Source of the DNA: Polynucleobacter sp. MWH-CaK5
GTDB taxonomy: Bacteria; Pseudomonadota; Gammaproteobacteria; Burkholderiales; Burkholderiaceae
DNA length: 64,000 nt
Assembly: GCF_018687615.1 (NCBI RefSeq)
Contig: NZ_CP061299.1
Coordinates: 434,001-498,000 of the forward strand
Direction of reading: 5' to 3'
The notes below the pieces were generated by a model. That model was not told the DNA's origin. It was given only the letters and a program-made list of their open reading frames with translations, and ran no database searches. Below are positions 42,230 through 51,359 of this stretch, in pieces; position 1 is the stretch's first letter, and the number at the start of each line of letters is the position of its first letter. A program made the position numbers and the translations under genes.

Positions 42230-44008
42230 TTAAGGCTGCGGAGTTTGACTGTTCTCTTTGAATGATTCAGTTAAGGCCACTTGAAGTTTGGTGTGAATCT
42301 TTATGAGTTGTTTGCGCAGCAAGTAAATCACTGTGCCCATCAGAATGGCTAAGATGAATAACATGCCCATCGGAGGCAAGATGCTTGAGCTCAGGGCGGA
42401 CACCAAAACCATCAAAGAAACGATCGCTAAAACTGGCATCAATTGGGTGAAGAGCATTTGAGTGGCGATGGTGTCTTCAGACGAATGGTGGTTTGAGTGA
42501 AGCCTTGCATCAGCCAATAGCATGCCAAGCGCCTCTAGTTTTTTATAAATGGCAAACAAGAATGGCGCTGATAGCAGTAAGCTGGTGGCCCACATGAAGG
42601 CTTGTTGATAAATCTCAGTGAACCAAATCAAGTGGCCTGTGTCCACATAGCCATTGATAAAGGCAAATACTTTGGTGGCTGATAAGAACAGGGTGATGAC
42701 CACACAAGCATTCACAAAAACGTGGAATGTGATTCTTCTGACAAAAGGCCTGATATCTGAACGCATTTGATCATCCGAGCGAATTTGACCAAGCCATTCT
42801 GAATATTGCACGAAGACATTTTTAATTGGATTGGGAATACGTTTGCCCATCCAATCACTCATTGGATCCGACCCTTTGATCAAGTAGGGGGTGAAAAGAG
42901 TGGTGATTGTTGAGACTGCCACCACGATTGGGTACAAGAAGTCGCTGGTCACGTTCAGTGTTAAACCAAGCGATGCAATGATGAATGAGAACTCTCCAAT
43001 TTGAGCTTTACCCATGCCAACGCGCATCGATGTTCTGCCATCGTGGCCCGTCACAAAGGTGCCCATGCTGCATGAAACAACTTTGATGGCTATCACGGCA
43101 AAGCTGATGAGTGCAATCGGAAGGGCGTATTTCAAAATAACACCAGGATCTAAGAGAAGACCGATGGTCACGAAGAAAATGGCAATGAACATGTCTTTGA
43201 CTGGTTCAATCAACTTTTCAATTGAATGAATATGGCGAGACTCTGCCATGATGGCGCCAATTAAGAATGCGCCCAAAGCAACGCTGTACTCCATCTTGAT
43301 CACTAACAGACAAAAGCCAAAGCAAAGACCTAGCACTGTGACCAAGAGCATTTCTTTGCGATGAAACTTTGCCACCACATTCAATAGGCGAGGGATGAGC
43401 AAGATGCCAGCCGCCAAAGAAATGGTCATGAACAAAATCAGTTCACCAATGGTCATGGCCGCATCAACCGCCGCTAATTGACCGGTTGTGGCAATACCAG
43501 TGAGCATCACGATCAAGCTGATGGCTGCAATATCTTCAACAATCAAAATGCCATAAATGAGGTGGGCAAACTTTTCTTTCTTTAAGCCCAGTTCTTCAAG
43601 GGCTTTAACGGTGATGGTGGTTGAAGAGATCGCCATCATCGCGCCCAAGAAGATGGAGTCCATGGACGACCAATTAAAGAAGCGTCCAATTTCATAGCCA
43701 GCCCAAATGAGCAGCACAATTTGTGCAATGGCCGCCACAAAAGCAGTGGCCCCCACTTTGGCAAGCTTTCTCAAGCTAAATTCAAGGCCCAAGCCAAACA
43801 TCAAGAAGACAACGCCAAGCTCCCCAAGGGTTTTAATCGTCTTCTCGTCAGAAATAAATGGAACAGCGGTCGTATATGGCCCGATAATGAGGCCCGCAAT
43901 GATGTAACCCAAAACAACCGGTTGTTTTAGGTAATGGAAGATCACCGTGACCACGCCGGCAGTCAGCATGATGACTGCCAAGTCCTTGATGAAATCTACT
44001 CCATGCAT
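42230..44008 (-). CDS. CPA2 cation:proton antiporter without TrkA-N domain
   Basis: A 592-residue inner-membrane protein. Residues 1-~380 are a Kef/YbaL-like Na+/H+ exchanger domain (PVVLGYIIAGLIIGP, ELGVVFLMFGLGLEFSLRKL, and the ISSTTITVKALEELGL...ILIVEDIAAI ion-binding region). Instead of the cytosolic TrkA-N nucleotide-binding domain usual in KefB/C, the C-terminal ~200 residues carry more membrane helices (around 425-450, 470-490 and 530-565) and a short soluble tail. K+ or Na+ exchange is inferred. It is divergent from uup. Confidence 0.85.
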   Translation of the reverse strand: MHGVDFIKDLAVIMLTAGVVTVIFHYLKQPVVLGYIIAGLIIGPYTTAVPFISDEKTIKTLGELGVVFLMFGLGLEFSLRKLAKVGATAFVAAIAQIVLLIWAGYEIGRFFNWSSMDSIFLGAMMAISSTTITVKALEELGLKKEKFAHLIYGILIVEDIAAISLIVMLTGIATTGQLAAVDAAMTIGELILFMTISLAAGILLIPRLLNVVAKFHRKEMLLVTVLGLCFGFCLLVIKMEYSVALGAFLIGAIMAESRHIHSIEKLIEPVKDMFIAIFFVTIGLLLDPGVILKYALPIALISFAVIAIKVVSCSMGTFVTGHDGRTSMRVGMGKAQIGEFSFIIASLGLTLNVTSDFLYPIVVAVSTITTLFTPYLIKGSDPMSDWMGKRIPNPIKNVFVQYSEWLGQIRSDDQMRSDIRPFVRRITFHVFVNACVVITLFLSATKVFAFINGYVDTGHLIWFTEIYQQAFMWATSLLLSAPFLFAIYKKLEALGMLLADARLHSNHHSSEDTIATQMLFTQLMPVLAIVSLMVLVSALSSSILPPMGMLFILAILMGTVIYLLRKQLIKIHTKLQVALTESFKENSQTPQP

Positions 44009-44037
44009 ATGATTGGTCTCTTTTTAAATTTAACCGC

Positions 44038-44043
44038 GATAAT
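44038..44043 (+). promoter_or_regulatory. Candidate -10 box of uup (possible leaderless start)
   Basis: GATAAT ends 6 nt before ATG 44050, so the predicted transcription start is the A of ATG. No ribosome site is present; a TTGGTC at 44013 is a weak -35 at 19-bp spacing. Confidence 0.5.
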
Positions 44044-44049
44044 GTGATT

Positions 44050-45969
44050 ATGGCTTTAATTGTTTTAAATGATGCAAAACTGGCTTTTGGCCACGTAGAC
44101 CTGCTGGCGGGCACCCAATTTTCACTCGAATCCAGTGAACGGATTGGCTTAATTGGTCGAAACGGCACCGGCAAGTCATCCTTGCTCAAGATTTTAGCGG
44201 GTTTAGAAAAACTTGATGATGGCAGTTTGCAATACCAACAGGGCCTAAGAATGGCCTACGTTGCTCAGGAGCCAGTCTTTGATCCTGCTGAGACAGTCTT
44301 TCACGCAGTTTCTCAGGGGGTGGCTGAGGTCAAGGCTCTCAGAGAAGAATATGAGGAGCTCAGCGTCGCTGAGTGGAATGATGATTCCCATCATCGTTTG
44401 GATGAAATCCAATCTCAACTAGAGTCAATGAGCGGTTGGAATTGGGAGCAGCGCGTTCATGAAACCTTGGATCGTTTGCATTTGGATCCAGATGTTGCAA
44501 TCGGTTCTCTATCAGGCGGTAATCGCAAGCGTGTGGCTTTGGCCCAAGCATTGGTGGCAGTGCCTGATGTTCTCTTCTTGGATGAGCCTACGAACCATCT
44601 TGATCTAGATTCAATCACTTGGTTAGAAGAGTTATTAAAAGCTTTCAAAGGTTCAGTGGTCTTGATCACCCATGACCGTGCCTTTTTGGATGCTGTGAGT
44701 ACTCAAATCGTTGAGCTTGATCGAGGTATCTTAAGAAGCTATCCAGGTAACTTCACAGCATATGAAACTTTAAAAGAGCAAGAAATAGCTTCCGAGGCAT
44801 TGGCCAATGCCCGAGCTGACAAATTGTTAGCCCAAGAAGAGGTTTGGATCCGTAAGGGGGTTGAAGCTCGCAGAACCCGAAGTGTTGGTCGTATTGCGCG
44901 TCTTGAAAAGCTGAGAGAAATACGAGCTGCACGAAGAGATGCCATGGGGCAGATCAAGTTATCAGTTGCTTCTGGTAATCGCAGTGGAAAGATCGTCGCT
45001 GATTTAGAAAACGTCAGCAAATCTTATGATCGACCGATTGTTAAAGACTTCACTGCCACCATCTTGCGTGGCGACAAGGTTGGCTTATTAGGTCCTAACG
45101 GAGCTGGTAAAACAACATTGCTTAAATTAATCCTTGGATCGATTCAGCCGGACAGCGGTACGGCCACAATGGGATCTCAAATTGATATTGCCTACTTTGA
45201 TCAAATGCGCGAAGGTCTTGATCTGAATGCAACCCTGGAGGACTACATCAGTCCCGGCAGTGAATGGATTGAAATCAATGGCGCGCGCAAGCACGTTAAA
45301 AGTTATTTGAATGATTTCTTGTTCTCTCCAGAAAGAGCAAATTCACCTGTGAGTACTTTATCTGGTGGTGAGCGCAATCGACTCTTATTGGCCCGATTAT
45401 TTGCCAGACCAGCTAACGTTCTGGTTCTTGATGAGCCGACCAACGATTTAGACATAGATACTCTGGAGCTCTTAGAGCAACTGCTACAAGATTACAAAGG
45501 CACTGTTTTCTTAGTCAGTCATGACAGGGCCTTTTTAGATAACGTCGTCACTTCAATCATTGCTTACGAGGGAGATGGCTTTTGGCGTGAATACGAGGGT
45601 GGCTATGAAGATTGGAAGATTCAGAAGAAGCGCTCAGAAGAATATCGAAGCAATCAAGCTGGCAGCACTGAGTCAACCAAATCTAAACCTTCTGCACCTG
45701 AGCCAACCAAAGAAACACCAAAGCCTCAAAAATCAACAGTACAAAAGTTAAATAGCAAAGAGCGAGCTGAGCTTGAGGCTATTCCTTTACAAATTGATGA
45801 TCTTGAAAAAGAGCAAGCAAGTATCAGTGAAAGTTTGGGGGATCCAGAGATCTATAAAAATAGACCGGCTGATGTGATTTCTTTACAAGAAAATTTGAAA
45901 ATCATTGAGAGCAAGTTAAGTTCACTGATGTCTCGTTGGGAAGATCTCTTGGAGCGTTCGAGTTCTTAA
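44050..45969 (+). CDS. uup: ABC-F ATPase Uup
   Basis: A 639-residue soluble ABC-F protein with two ATPase cassettes: Walker A GRNGTGKSS and GPNGAGKTT, signatures LSGGNRKR and LSGGERNR, and Walker B VLFLDEPTNHLD and VLVLDEPTNDLD, joined by a basic linker (~240-310). The C-terminal extension, a low-complexity Ser/Lys/Pro stretch then a coiled coil from ~570, is the DNA-binding domain typical of Uup. Uup acts on ribosomes and in DNA-intermediate stability. The start is ATG 44050, not GTG 44044. Confidence 0.93.
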   Translation: MALIVLNDAKLAFGHVDLLAGTQFSLESSERIGLIGRNGTGKSSLLKILAGLEKLDDGSLQYQQGLRMAYVAQEPVFDPAETVFHAVSQGVAEVKALREEYEELSVAEWNDDSHHRLDEIQSQLESMSGWNWEQRVHETLDRLHLDPDVAIGSLSGGNRKRVALAQALVAVPDVLFLDEPTNHLDLDSITWLEELLKAFKGSVVLITHDRAFLDAVSTQIVELDRGILRSYPGNFTAYETLKEQEIASEALANARADKLLAQEEVWIRKGVEARRTRSVGRIARLEKLREIRAARRDAMGQIKLSVASGNRSGKIVADLENVSKSYDRPIVKDFTATILRGDKVGLLGPNGAGKTTLLKLILGSIQPDSGTATMGSQIDIAYFDQMREGLDLNATLEDYISPGSEWIEINGARKHVKSYLNDFLFSPERANSPVSTLSGGERNRLLLARLFARPANVLVLDEPTNDLDIDTLELLEQLLQDYKGTVFLVSHDRAFLDNVVTSIIAYEGDGFWREYEGGYEDWKIQKKRSEEYRSNQAGSTESTKSKPSAPEPTKETPKPQKSTVQKLNSKERAELEAIPLQIDDLEKEQASISESLGDPEIYKNRPADVISLQENLKIIESKLSSLMSRWEDLLERSSS

Positions 45970-46014
45970 AGCGCTTAAGTACTTGAAGCTATCACGCTCT
46001 TGATTTACTAGGCA

Positions 46015-47466
46015 TCAGTGAAGTGCGCCGTAGATAGCTGCTGCAAGAAGTGCAGCAGTTCCCAATAGAGTGCTGATCACACTGCGCTTATTTTTAGGAT
46101 TCTTCTTTCCAAAATCGTATTGAAATTTTTCTGAATCAATATTCCCCAAGGGGGCGCCGAATTGATCAAGACTTATTTCAACAGAGTCGATCATTTCTGC
46201 AGGACCACAAATCATGAACTGTGCAGACTTCACATTGATTTGATGGGTGTTCAGTATTTTTTCAAGTGTGGTTGCATCCAGGACGCCCGTTAGACCCTGC
46301 CAATCCTTGCTTGGCTCAGATACTAGTTGAACCACTTCCAGGTTCCTGAACGATTCAAGATGAATCATCTCTTTGAGATTGACTGCTTGCTCCGCCACTC
46401 GATTGCCGTAAATCAATAAGATTTTCTTAGCCAAGACTTTTGGGTCTTGATCGCGCTCTATCTGGCGCAAGACGCTGATCATGGGCGCTATGCCAACCCC
46501 ACCTGCAATCATCACCAGTTGATCATGCTCAACTGAAAGGGCCTCTGCACCAAAATTGCCATAAGGGGCATCGATGAATATTTTCTGACCAACTTGAAGT
46601 TGGCTGATTTGGTGGGTGAAGTCACCCACATCTTTGATCAAGAAGCTGATCTCAGAAGAGTCTTGTCTTGAGTAAGATGAGATGGAAAATGGATTCTCGG
46701 GCATGGGTGAGCTGCTGCCAATTTTTAGCCAAGCAAATTGACCACCTTGATAGTTGATCTTCTTTTCTTTGGAATGCTTGATCACCAGTTCCCAAATTTT
46801 TAAAGAAACTTGCTTGATTGATGTGACCTCATGAGCATTTTTATTTTGCACAAGAGGTTTAACGATGTAAGTCCAAGCAAGGCTCACTAGAGCAAGCCCC
46901 AACATGAACTGCCAATAAGATTTCATCCAATCTTCTTGGGCGTACCTGCCAGCATCAATGGTATGAAAAAAGCCAACGCCAGCAATGATGATCGCCAAGA
47001 TCACATGACTCAATCTCCAAGCCTCGTAGCTGAGATCAGAACTTTTTCTCATGATTGCTAGGCCTACAAGGCAAATCAATGCAAACAAACTCAACATCCC
47101 TGTTAAACCTGAGGTGAGGGTTAAGCCAAGAAAATCTTGATGAGATGAGCTTGTCATCCAGATTGGTTGACTCGGGAGCGTGTACATGAAGGGGTGAAGC
47201 AATAAAAATACCAAAGCAGTTCTGGCAAATAATTGATGCACTTGTAAGACCCAATCAACGCCTAAGATTCTTGATAGCGATTTCACTCGTCCAGAGAGCC
47301 AAAACTCAATCAGAACTATGTTGAAGCCAATCATGGCGAAGCTTGAGGAAAGTTCATCAAGCCACGGTCTATTTGGCAGGTTGAGCATCATGGAGATACC
47401 CAGAGGTATTAGAACAATACTTAGGTAAATCAGTAAGCTGATGCAGCTCAACACATTTATGGTCAT
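46015..47466 (-). CDS. Ferric-reductase-like transmembrane flavoprotein
   Basis: A membrane oxidoreductase of about 483 residues. Six or so N-terminal helices carry paired haem histidines (HQLFARTALVFLLLH and HVILAIIIAGVGFFH, both with 13 residues between). A ferredoxin-reductase-type region follows: FAD site NPFSISSY and NAD(P) site MIAGGVGIAPMISVLRQIE, ending MICGPAEMID, then one more hydrophobic C-terminal helix (~460-478). It probably moves electrons from NAD(P)H across the membrane, possibly to ferric iron. ATG 47466 is chosen; the upstream frame from a GTG at 47541 lacks a ribosome site. Confidence 0.82.
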   Translation of the reverse strand: MTINVLSCISLLIYLSIVLIPLGISMMLNLPNRPWLDELSSSFAMIGFNIVLIEFWLSGRVKSLSRILGVDWVLQVHQLFARTALVFLLLHPFMYTLPSQPIWMTSSSHQDFLGLTLTSGLTGMLSLFALICLVGLAIMRKSSDLSYEAWRLSHVILAIIIAGVGFFHTIDAGRYAQEDWMKSYWQFMLGLALVSLAWTYIVKPLVQNKNAHEVTSIKQVSLKIWELVIKHSKEKKINYQGGQFAWLKIGSSSPMPENPFSISSYSRQDSSEISFLIKDVGDFTHQISQLQVGQKIFIDAPYGNFGAEALSVEHDQLVMIAGGVGIAPMISVLRQIERDQDPKVLAKKILLIYGNRVAEQAVNLKEMIHLESFRNLEVVQLVSEPSKDWQGLTGVLDATTLEKILNTHQINVKSAQFMICGPAEMIDSVEISLDQFGAPLGNIDSEKFQYDFGKKNPKNKRSVISTLLGTAALLAAAIYGALH

Positions 47467-47565
47467 ATTCCCATTATGATTGCGTACGAAAGTTATTTCT
47501 AGCAAAAATGATAAATTTAGAAAAATAAGAATACCAATCACTTAATCAATCACACACTGGTCGCC

Positions 47566-48534
47566 ATGAGAACATTTTTAGCCGCACCCCCTGTTTCAGC
47601 ATTTGCCATGGTCATGGGTTTATCTGGCTTATCTTTGACTTGGTCAAAGTTTTCTCATGTGGTTCAAATTGAGTTCGCTCAGCATGTTTCTCTTGCTTTT
47701 GGTTTATTGGCCATTGGCGTATTTTTGGTGCTTGCGCTCGGCTTACTCCGCAAGCAATTGCAGACCCCTGAAAAATTAGTCGAAGAGTGGAACCATCCTG
47801 TTAAGTCTTCATTCTTTGGCGCTATTTCAGTGGGTGTTTGTTTGTTGGCGGCAGTGATTGTTCCTTATTCATTTGAAGTGGCTGAGATTGTTTGGCTTTT
47901 GGGTGCAGGCTTACATTTAATTGCTTTGTTGGCTGTTGTTAACGCCTGGGTTCACCGTGAAAGTTTGCAAGCGGCTCACGCATGCCCCGTTTGGTTTATT
48001 CCAGCAGTGGGTAATGTGGTGATTCCTTTGGCTGGTGTGAAGCTGGGCTATTTTGAAATCTCATGGTTCTTTTTTGGCGTTGGTCTGATCTTTTGGGTGG
48101 TTCTTTTATCGTTGGTGATGCACCGTTTGATGTTTGTTCAACCGCCGTTGCCTGATCGTTTAAAACCAACCATGGCCATCTTTTTGGCCCCGCCAACAGT
48201 TGCTTTCTCATCATGGCTTTTGTTGACTCAAAGAACAGTAGAGCAGGGCCTTGATCCTTTTGCGCATATCTTGATCGCGATTGGATTTTTCTTTGCTTTC
48301 TTTTTGATCACGCAATTTAAAAAGTTTGCAAAACTACCTTTCTTTATGTCTTGGTGGGCCTATTCATTCCCATCAGCATCATTCACTGTGGCGGCATTTA
48401 ACTATGCCTTGTTTGTGCCTGCCGCCATATATCTTGCTTATATTGCTTTAGCTTTTACAACCGTTTTGATTGTGGGTCTGTTCATCAGAACTTTGATGGC
48501 GATACACATGAAAGATCCTCACTGGGTTGATTGA
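47566..48534 (+). CDS. SLAC1/TehA-type anion transporter (TDT family)
   Basis: A 322-residue inner-membrane protein with ten predicted helices, starting PPVSAFAMVMGLSGLSLTW (family helix 1) and with a matching FLAPPTVAFSSWLLLT at the start of the second half. It fits the tellurite-resistance / dicarboxylate transporter (TDT) and SLAC1 channel superfamily. The transported anion is unknown; tellurite resistance should not be assumed. It is divergent from the ferric-reductase-like gene with a short shared promoter region. Confidence 0.85.
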   Translation: MRTFLAAPPVSAFAMVMGLSGLSLTWSKFSHVVQIEFAQHVSLAFGLLAIGVFLVLALGLLRKQLQTPEKLVEEWNHPVKSSFFGAISVGVCLLAAVIVPYSFEVAEIVWLLGAGLHLIALLAVVNAWVHRESLQAAHACPVWFIPAVGNVVIPLAGVKLGYFEISWFFFGVGLIFWVVLLSLVMHRLMFVQPPLPDRLKPTMAIFLAPPTVAFSSWLLLTQRTVEQGLDPFAHILIAIGFFFAFFLITQFKKFAKLPFFMSWWAYSFPSASFTVAAFNYALFVPAAIYLAYIALAFTTVLIVGLFIRTLMAIHMKDPHWVD

Positions 48535-48552
48535 TCTTTCCCATACTGTCAT

Positions 48553-48573
48553 TGTTGAGAATCATTCTCATGT
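48553..48573 (+). promoter_or_regulatory. Fur box upstream of hmuS
   Basis: TGAGAATCATTCTCA (48556-48570) is a perfect 7-1-7 inverted repeat matching the core of the Fur consensus. It lies about 90 nt before the hmuS ATG, so iron-dependent repression is likely. Confidence 0.82.
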
Positions 48574-48661
48574 AAGATGATGTTTGCAGTTCACTCATTT
48601 CGCACAAGCCAGCCGTTAATTCTCCTTTAGCAAGCCAGTGCCTATTTTTATAGGAGGGCTT

Positions 48662-49669
48662 ATGTGCAGTACGTTTCACGATATTCGTAAAAGCTTTGCT
48701 TCGTTAAGAGTTGAAAAGAAACATCGCCATCGAGAAATCGCATCATTTCTAAATATCACAGAGCTTGAGTTGGTAGATTCTCATGTTGGAGTCACTAAGC
48801 TGGAATCAATCAAGACATCTCCCCATTTGGCCAGAGCCATTCGTTTAAAGCCATTGTGGCCAAACATCATTCAAGACATACAAGGCTTTGGCGAAGTCAT
48901 GAGTCTGACCAGAAACGCTCACGCAGTTCATGAAAACTTAGCGTTTTATAAGCACACCTCTTCAAGTGATGGTGTGGGCATGGTGCTCTCTGACGAGCTC
49001 GCAATTCGTTTGATGTTTGAGCGGTGGGAGTATGGCTATCTTTTTGAAGAATGTAAATCCAATGCTCTACAGCGAAGCATTCAATTCTTTAATGAATTTG
49101 GAGAATCAGTTCATAAGGTATTTCTTTTGCCACACAGTCATCACTGGTATTTCGATGATCTTGCTAAAAAATGGGCTGACTCAAATCAAGATCCTGGGGT
49201 CAATGTTCAAGAGAAATCAGAGCATGATCAGTATCTAAGTAAAGGTGCTTTGGCCGAGATGATTGAGGGGCGCTACGCCGATCAAAATGAGTTGATAGGG
49301 TTTGATGAGGCGCAATTCTTATTGAGCTCTGTGGTGCAAGCCAAGCTGCCATTGATCATCGTTGTGGGAAACGATGGGGTGGAGCAATCTCATGATGGGG
49401 TGTTGGATGAAGTTCGAGAGCACAAAGAATGGTTGCATTTAAGTAATCAGCAATTCAATTGTCATTTGAATTTAAAGCGGATACCTAAAATTTTCATCAA
49501 TCATCAATCTAGTCCATGCTTGATTGAGATGCTAGATGACAGAGGTCTTCCTGCGGCTTTGATTTCTCTTTCTGCCAAAGCCACTCTGGCTGATATAGAG
49601 GCTTGGGAGGATGTTCTGGAGCAAGCCAAAGTAAAGGAAAGGGCAACGGAAATGAGTCTTTTGGAATAA
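48662..49669 (+). CDS. hmuS: Haemin-degrading factor (HmuS/ChuS family)
   Basis: A cytoplasmic protein of about 335 residues with two tandem HemS-type halves. The first has the diagnostic GFGEVMSLTRNAHAVHENLAFYKH and a W-x-x-G...QFFNEFGESVHKVFL stretch; the second is more divergent (WLHLSNQQFNCHLNLKRIPKIF, LISLSAKATLADIEAWEDVL). Relatives bind haem and some open the ring to release iron. A Fur box lies upstream. AGGAGGG sits only 3 nt before ATG 48662. No haem receptor or ABC importer is nearby, so the gene is orphaned from the usual hmu operon. Confidence 0.88.
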   Translation: MCSTFHDIRKSFASLRVEKKHRHREIASFLNITELELVDSHVGVTKLESIKTSPHLARAIRLKPLWPNIIQDIQGFGEVMSLTRNAHAVHENLAFYKHTSSSDGVGMVLSDELAIRLMFERWEYGYLFEECKSNALQRSIQFFNEFGESVHKVFLLPHSHHWYFDDLAKKWADSNQDPGVNVQEKSEHDQYLSKGALAEMIEGRYADQNELIGFDEAQFLLSSVVQAKLPLIIVVGNDGVEQSHDGVLDEVREHKEWLHLSNQQFNCHLNLKRIPKIFINHQSSPCLIEMLDDRGLPAALISLSAKATLADIEAWEDVLEQAKVKERATEMSLLE

Positions 49670-49723
49670 ATGAGCGTCTTTTGGGTAAAAGGAATAAAAT
49701 ACAAAGACTGATATGCGTATATC

Positions 49724-50082
49724 GGGGCCGACATGGTTTCGACGTGGATTGCAAAGCATTGAGGGCATACCGAGGACCCGTCATCTCGTAAAACAATGGG
49801 AATGCAACAACTGCAAACGACGAACGTTTCGCACTAGCCGCTTAATTGCGGTTGCCCCTGAACTGATTCTCTCTTGGGTCAGCTAACGCAAGTTAGATCA
49901 GGGTCATTTACAAGAGATAAGGTTACATAATGTCACGATGTGTAACTCGAAAATTTAGTGAATCGCTAGTTTGTAACGTGTTGGTCCGTGACAGGCTGGT
50001 TAAACTAAATGACACAACTAAGTATGTAGAACTCTATGTGGAGGATTTACGGACGCGGGTTCGATCCCCGCCGGCTCCACCA
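49724..50082 (+). ncRNA. ssrA: tmRNA (ssrA), single-piece
   Basis: The 5' end GGGGCCGACATGGTTTCGACG and the 3' end CGGGTTCGATCCCCGCCGG with an encoded CCA form the tRNA-like domain, acceptor arms pairing GGGGCCG with CGGCTCC. The resume codon GCA is at 49813 and the tag reads ANDERFALAA with stop TAA at 49843-49845. It rescues stalled ribosomes with SmpB and tags proteins for proteolysis. The tag is of the betaproteobacterial type. Small reading frames inside this gene are not proteins. Confidence 0.98.
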
Positions 50083-50086
50083 ATTA

Positions 50087-50117
50087 AAAAGCCTCATTTT
50101 CGGATGAGGCTTTTTTC
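50087..50117 (+). terminator. Terminator of ssrA
   Basis: AAAAAGCCTCAT and ATGAGGCTTTTTT form a stem with a TTTCGG loop followed by a T run, immediately after the mature 3' end of tmRNA. Confidence 0.93.
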
Positions 50118-50191
50118 TTTTATGGGGATATTGTGTATTTAAATTGATCGCGATTGGTGTCACAATCAGCTCAATTCAACCCCATTTTTTC

Positions 50192-51346
50192 ATGAAGTTA
50201 AAAATATTCATCGTCTCTTTATTTGTATTAACTCAAGCACCGTTGGTGGCTGCTCAGGCTAATGGCGGTTTGATTTTTGAGTGCGGTGCAGAGAGGCTGA
50301 CCCAATTAAAAAGTCAACTGAAGACCTATCAACAAGAATTGGGTGTCGATCCATCTGTCTATGAGGTTCATGAGAGTGGTGCTCGTCTTCGTTTGAGTTT
50401 GAAAGCCCCATCTATTTATGGAACCTTGTATTTACGTTGGGATCCCAAATACAACATCACTGAAGAGCGCATTTCTTTGCCAGATGCAAAAGGATTGACA
50501 GAGATTGAGACCGTTTCCAAAAAAGAAATTCTTTTGGCTCTGATGCACCAGGGAAGAGAAACAGTCTTTGCTGGAAATGCTTGTCACATTGATGCCCTTA
50601 AAGAGCACGTCCAAATTAGACAAATGATTGTGGCTTGGTCTGAGCATCTTCATTGGAGTTTTCCGGATGGATCTTCTGCCCAATGGAATCAGCAGTATTG
50701 GGATCGGGGTAATTTAAAACCAGGAGTTTCGCTGGATAAGGCCATGAGAGATTTTTTCATTCAGCAGGACAAGTGCTCAATTGGATGTTACACAGCCACC
50801 AAGATTGTCATTATTCAGGGAATCTTAGATTATTTTCGAAGAGTTAAAAAAGATGATGCGATGGCCGATGCCATCATTAAAAGACTTAAATCAGATGATG
50901 ATGTTTTAGTTGGCATTGAGCCTGGTGCTATGTGGTCTTTTCAAAAGCCGATCAGTCCAGAAGAGCAAAAGCGTTTAGGCAAGCTTTTAAAAATTCAAAC
51001 TCGGGTGGCACCTATGAATTTTGTGCCTGGAGATTGGGTTTACTTTGTGAATAATGATCCTAAATCATCTGATGTGGATGGTTATGAGGGATCTAACTCT
51101 ATTTATATGGGCAGAGCTTCGTTCGATGATTTTTACAATGACAACGAGCATCATTATTTGTACAACGAAAAAATTCAGAATATCTATAACTGGCGCAATG
51201 GTGTATTCAGTCGTTCGCGTCACTTTCAGCGCATGCAAACACTTTCAGCAGAGCAACTTCATCAGTTTGGATTGAGTCCAGAGGAGGGCGGTTTCTTAGT
51301 CAAGAACCGCGCCATCCCCTACTTCTTTGGATTTGAGGCTTTTTAG
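50192..51346 (+). CDS. Tgl-like (Bacillus spore-coat transglutaminase-like) protein, exported paralogue
   Basis: A protein of about 384 residues with a signal peptide (MKLKIFIVSLFVLTQAPLVA then AQA), so it is probably periplasmic or secreted. The C-terminal half matches the paralogue at 14846: candidate nucleophile Cys199 in SIGCYTATKIVIIQGIL, then NFVPGDWVYFVNND and SSDVDGYEGSNSIYMG, then NWRNGVF. In both paralogues the YEGS glutamate is two residues away from the place of the Bacillus Tgl catalytic Glu. Other cysteines (Cys31, Cys131, Cys195) may form disulfides. ATG 50192 is chosen because it starts the signal peptide; a frame from 50144 adds an unlikely N-terminus. Activity is unproven. 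Confidence 0.6.
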   Translation: MKLKIFIVSLFVLTQAPLVAAQANGGLIFECGAERLTQLKSQLKTYQQELGVDPSVYEVHESGARLRLSLKAPSIYGTLYLRWDPKYNITEERISLPDAKGLTEIETVSKKEILLALMHQGRETVFAGNACHIDALKEHVQIRQMIVAWSEHLHWSFPDGSSAQWNQQYWDRGNLKPGVSLDKAMRDFFIQQDKCSIGCYTATKIVIIQGILDYFRRVKKDDAMADAIIKRLKSDDDVLVGIEPGAMWSFQKPISPEEQKRLGKLLKIQTRVAPMNFVPGDWVYFVNNDPKSSDVDGYEGSNSIYMGRASFDDFYNDNEHHYLYNEKIQNIYNWRNGVFSRSRHFQRMQTLSAEQLHQFGLSPEEGGFLVKNRAIPYFFGFEAF

Positions 51347-51359
51347 GCCATGGGCTGAT

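Noticed and set aside
47566..48534. Tellurite-resistance assignment for the SLAC1/TDT transporter
   Set aside because: Family membership alone does not show tellurite resistance, and no teh partner gene is present.
49930..50142. Open reading frame of 70 codons downstream of the tmRNA tag, and antisense frames at 49504-49796
   Set aside because: They lie within or opposite ssrA, whose structure and tag are unmistakable; they have no ribosome site or recognisable protein sequence.
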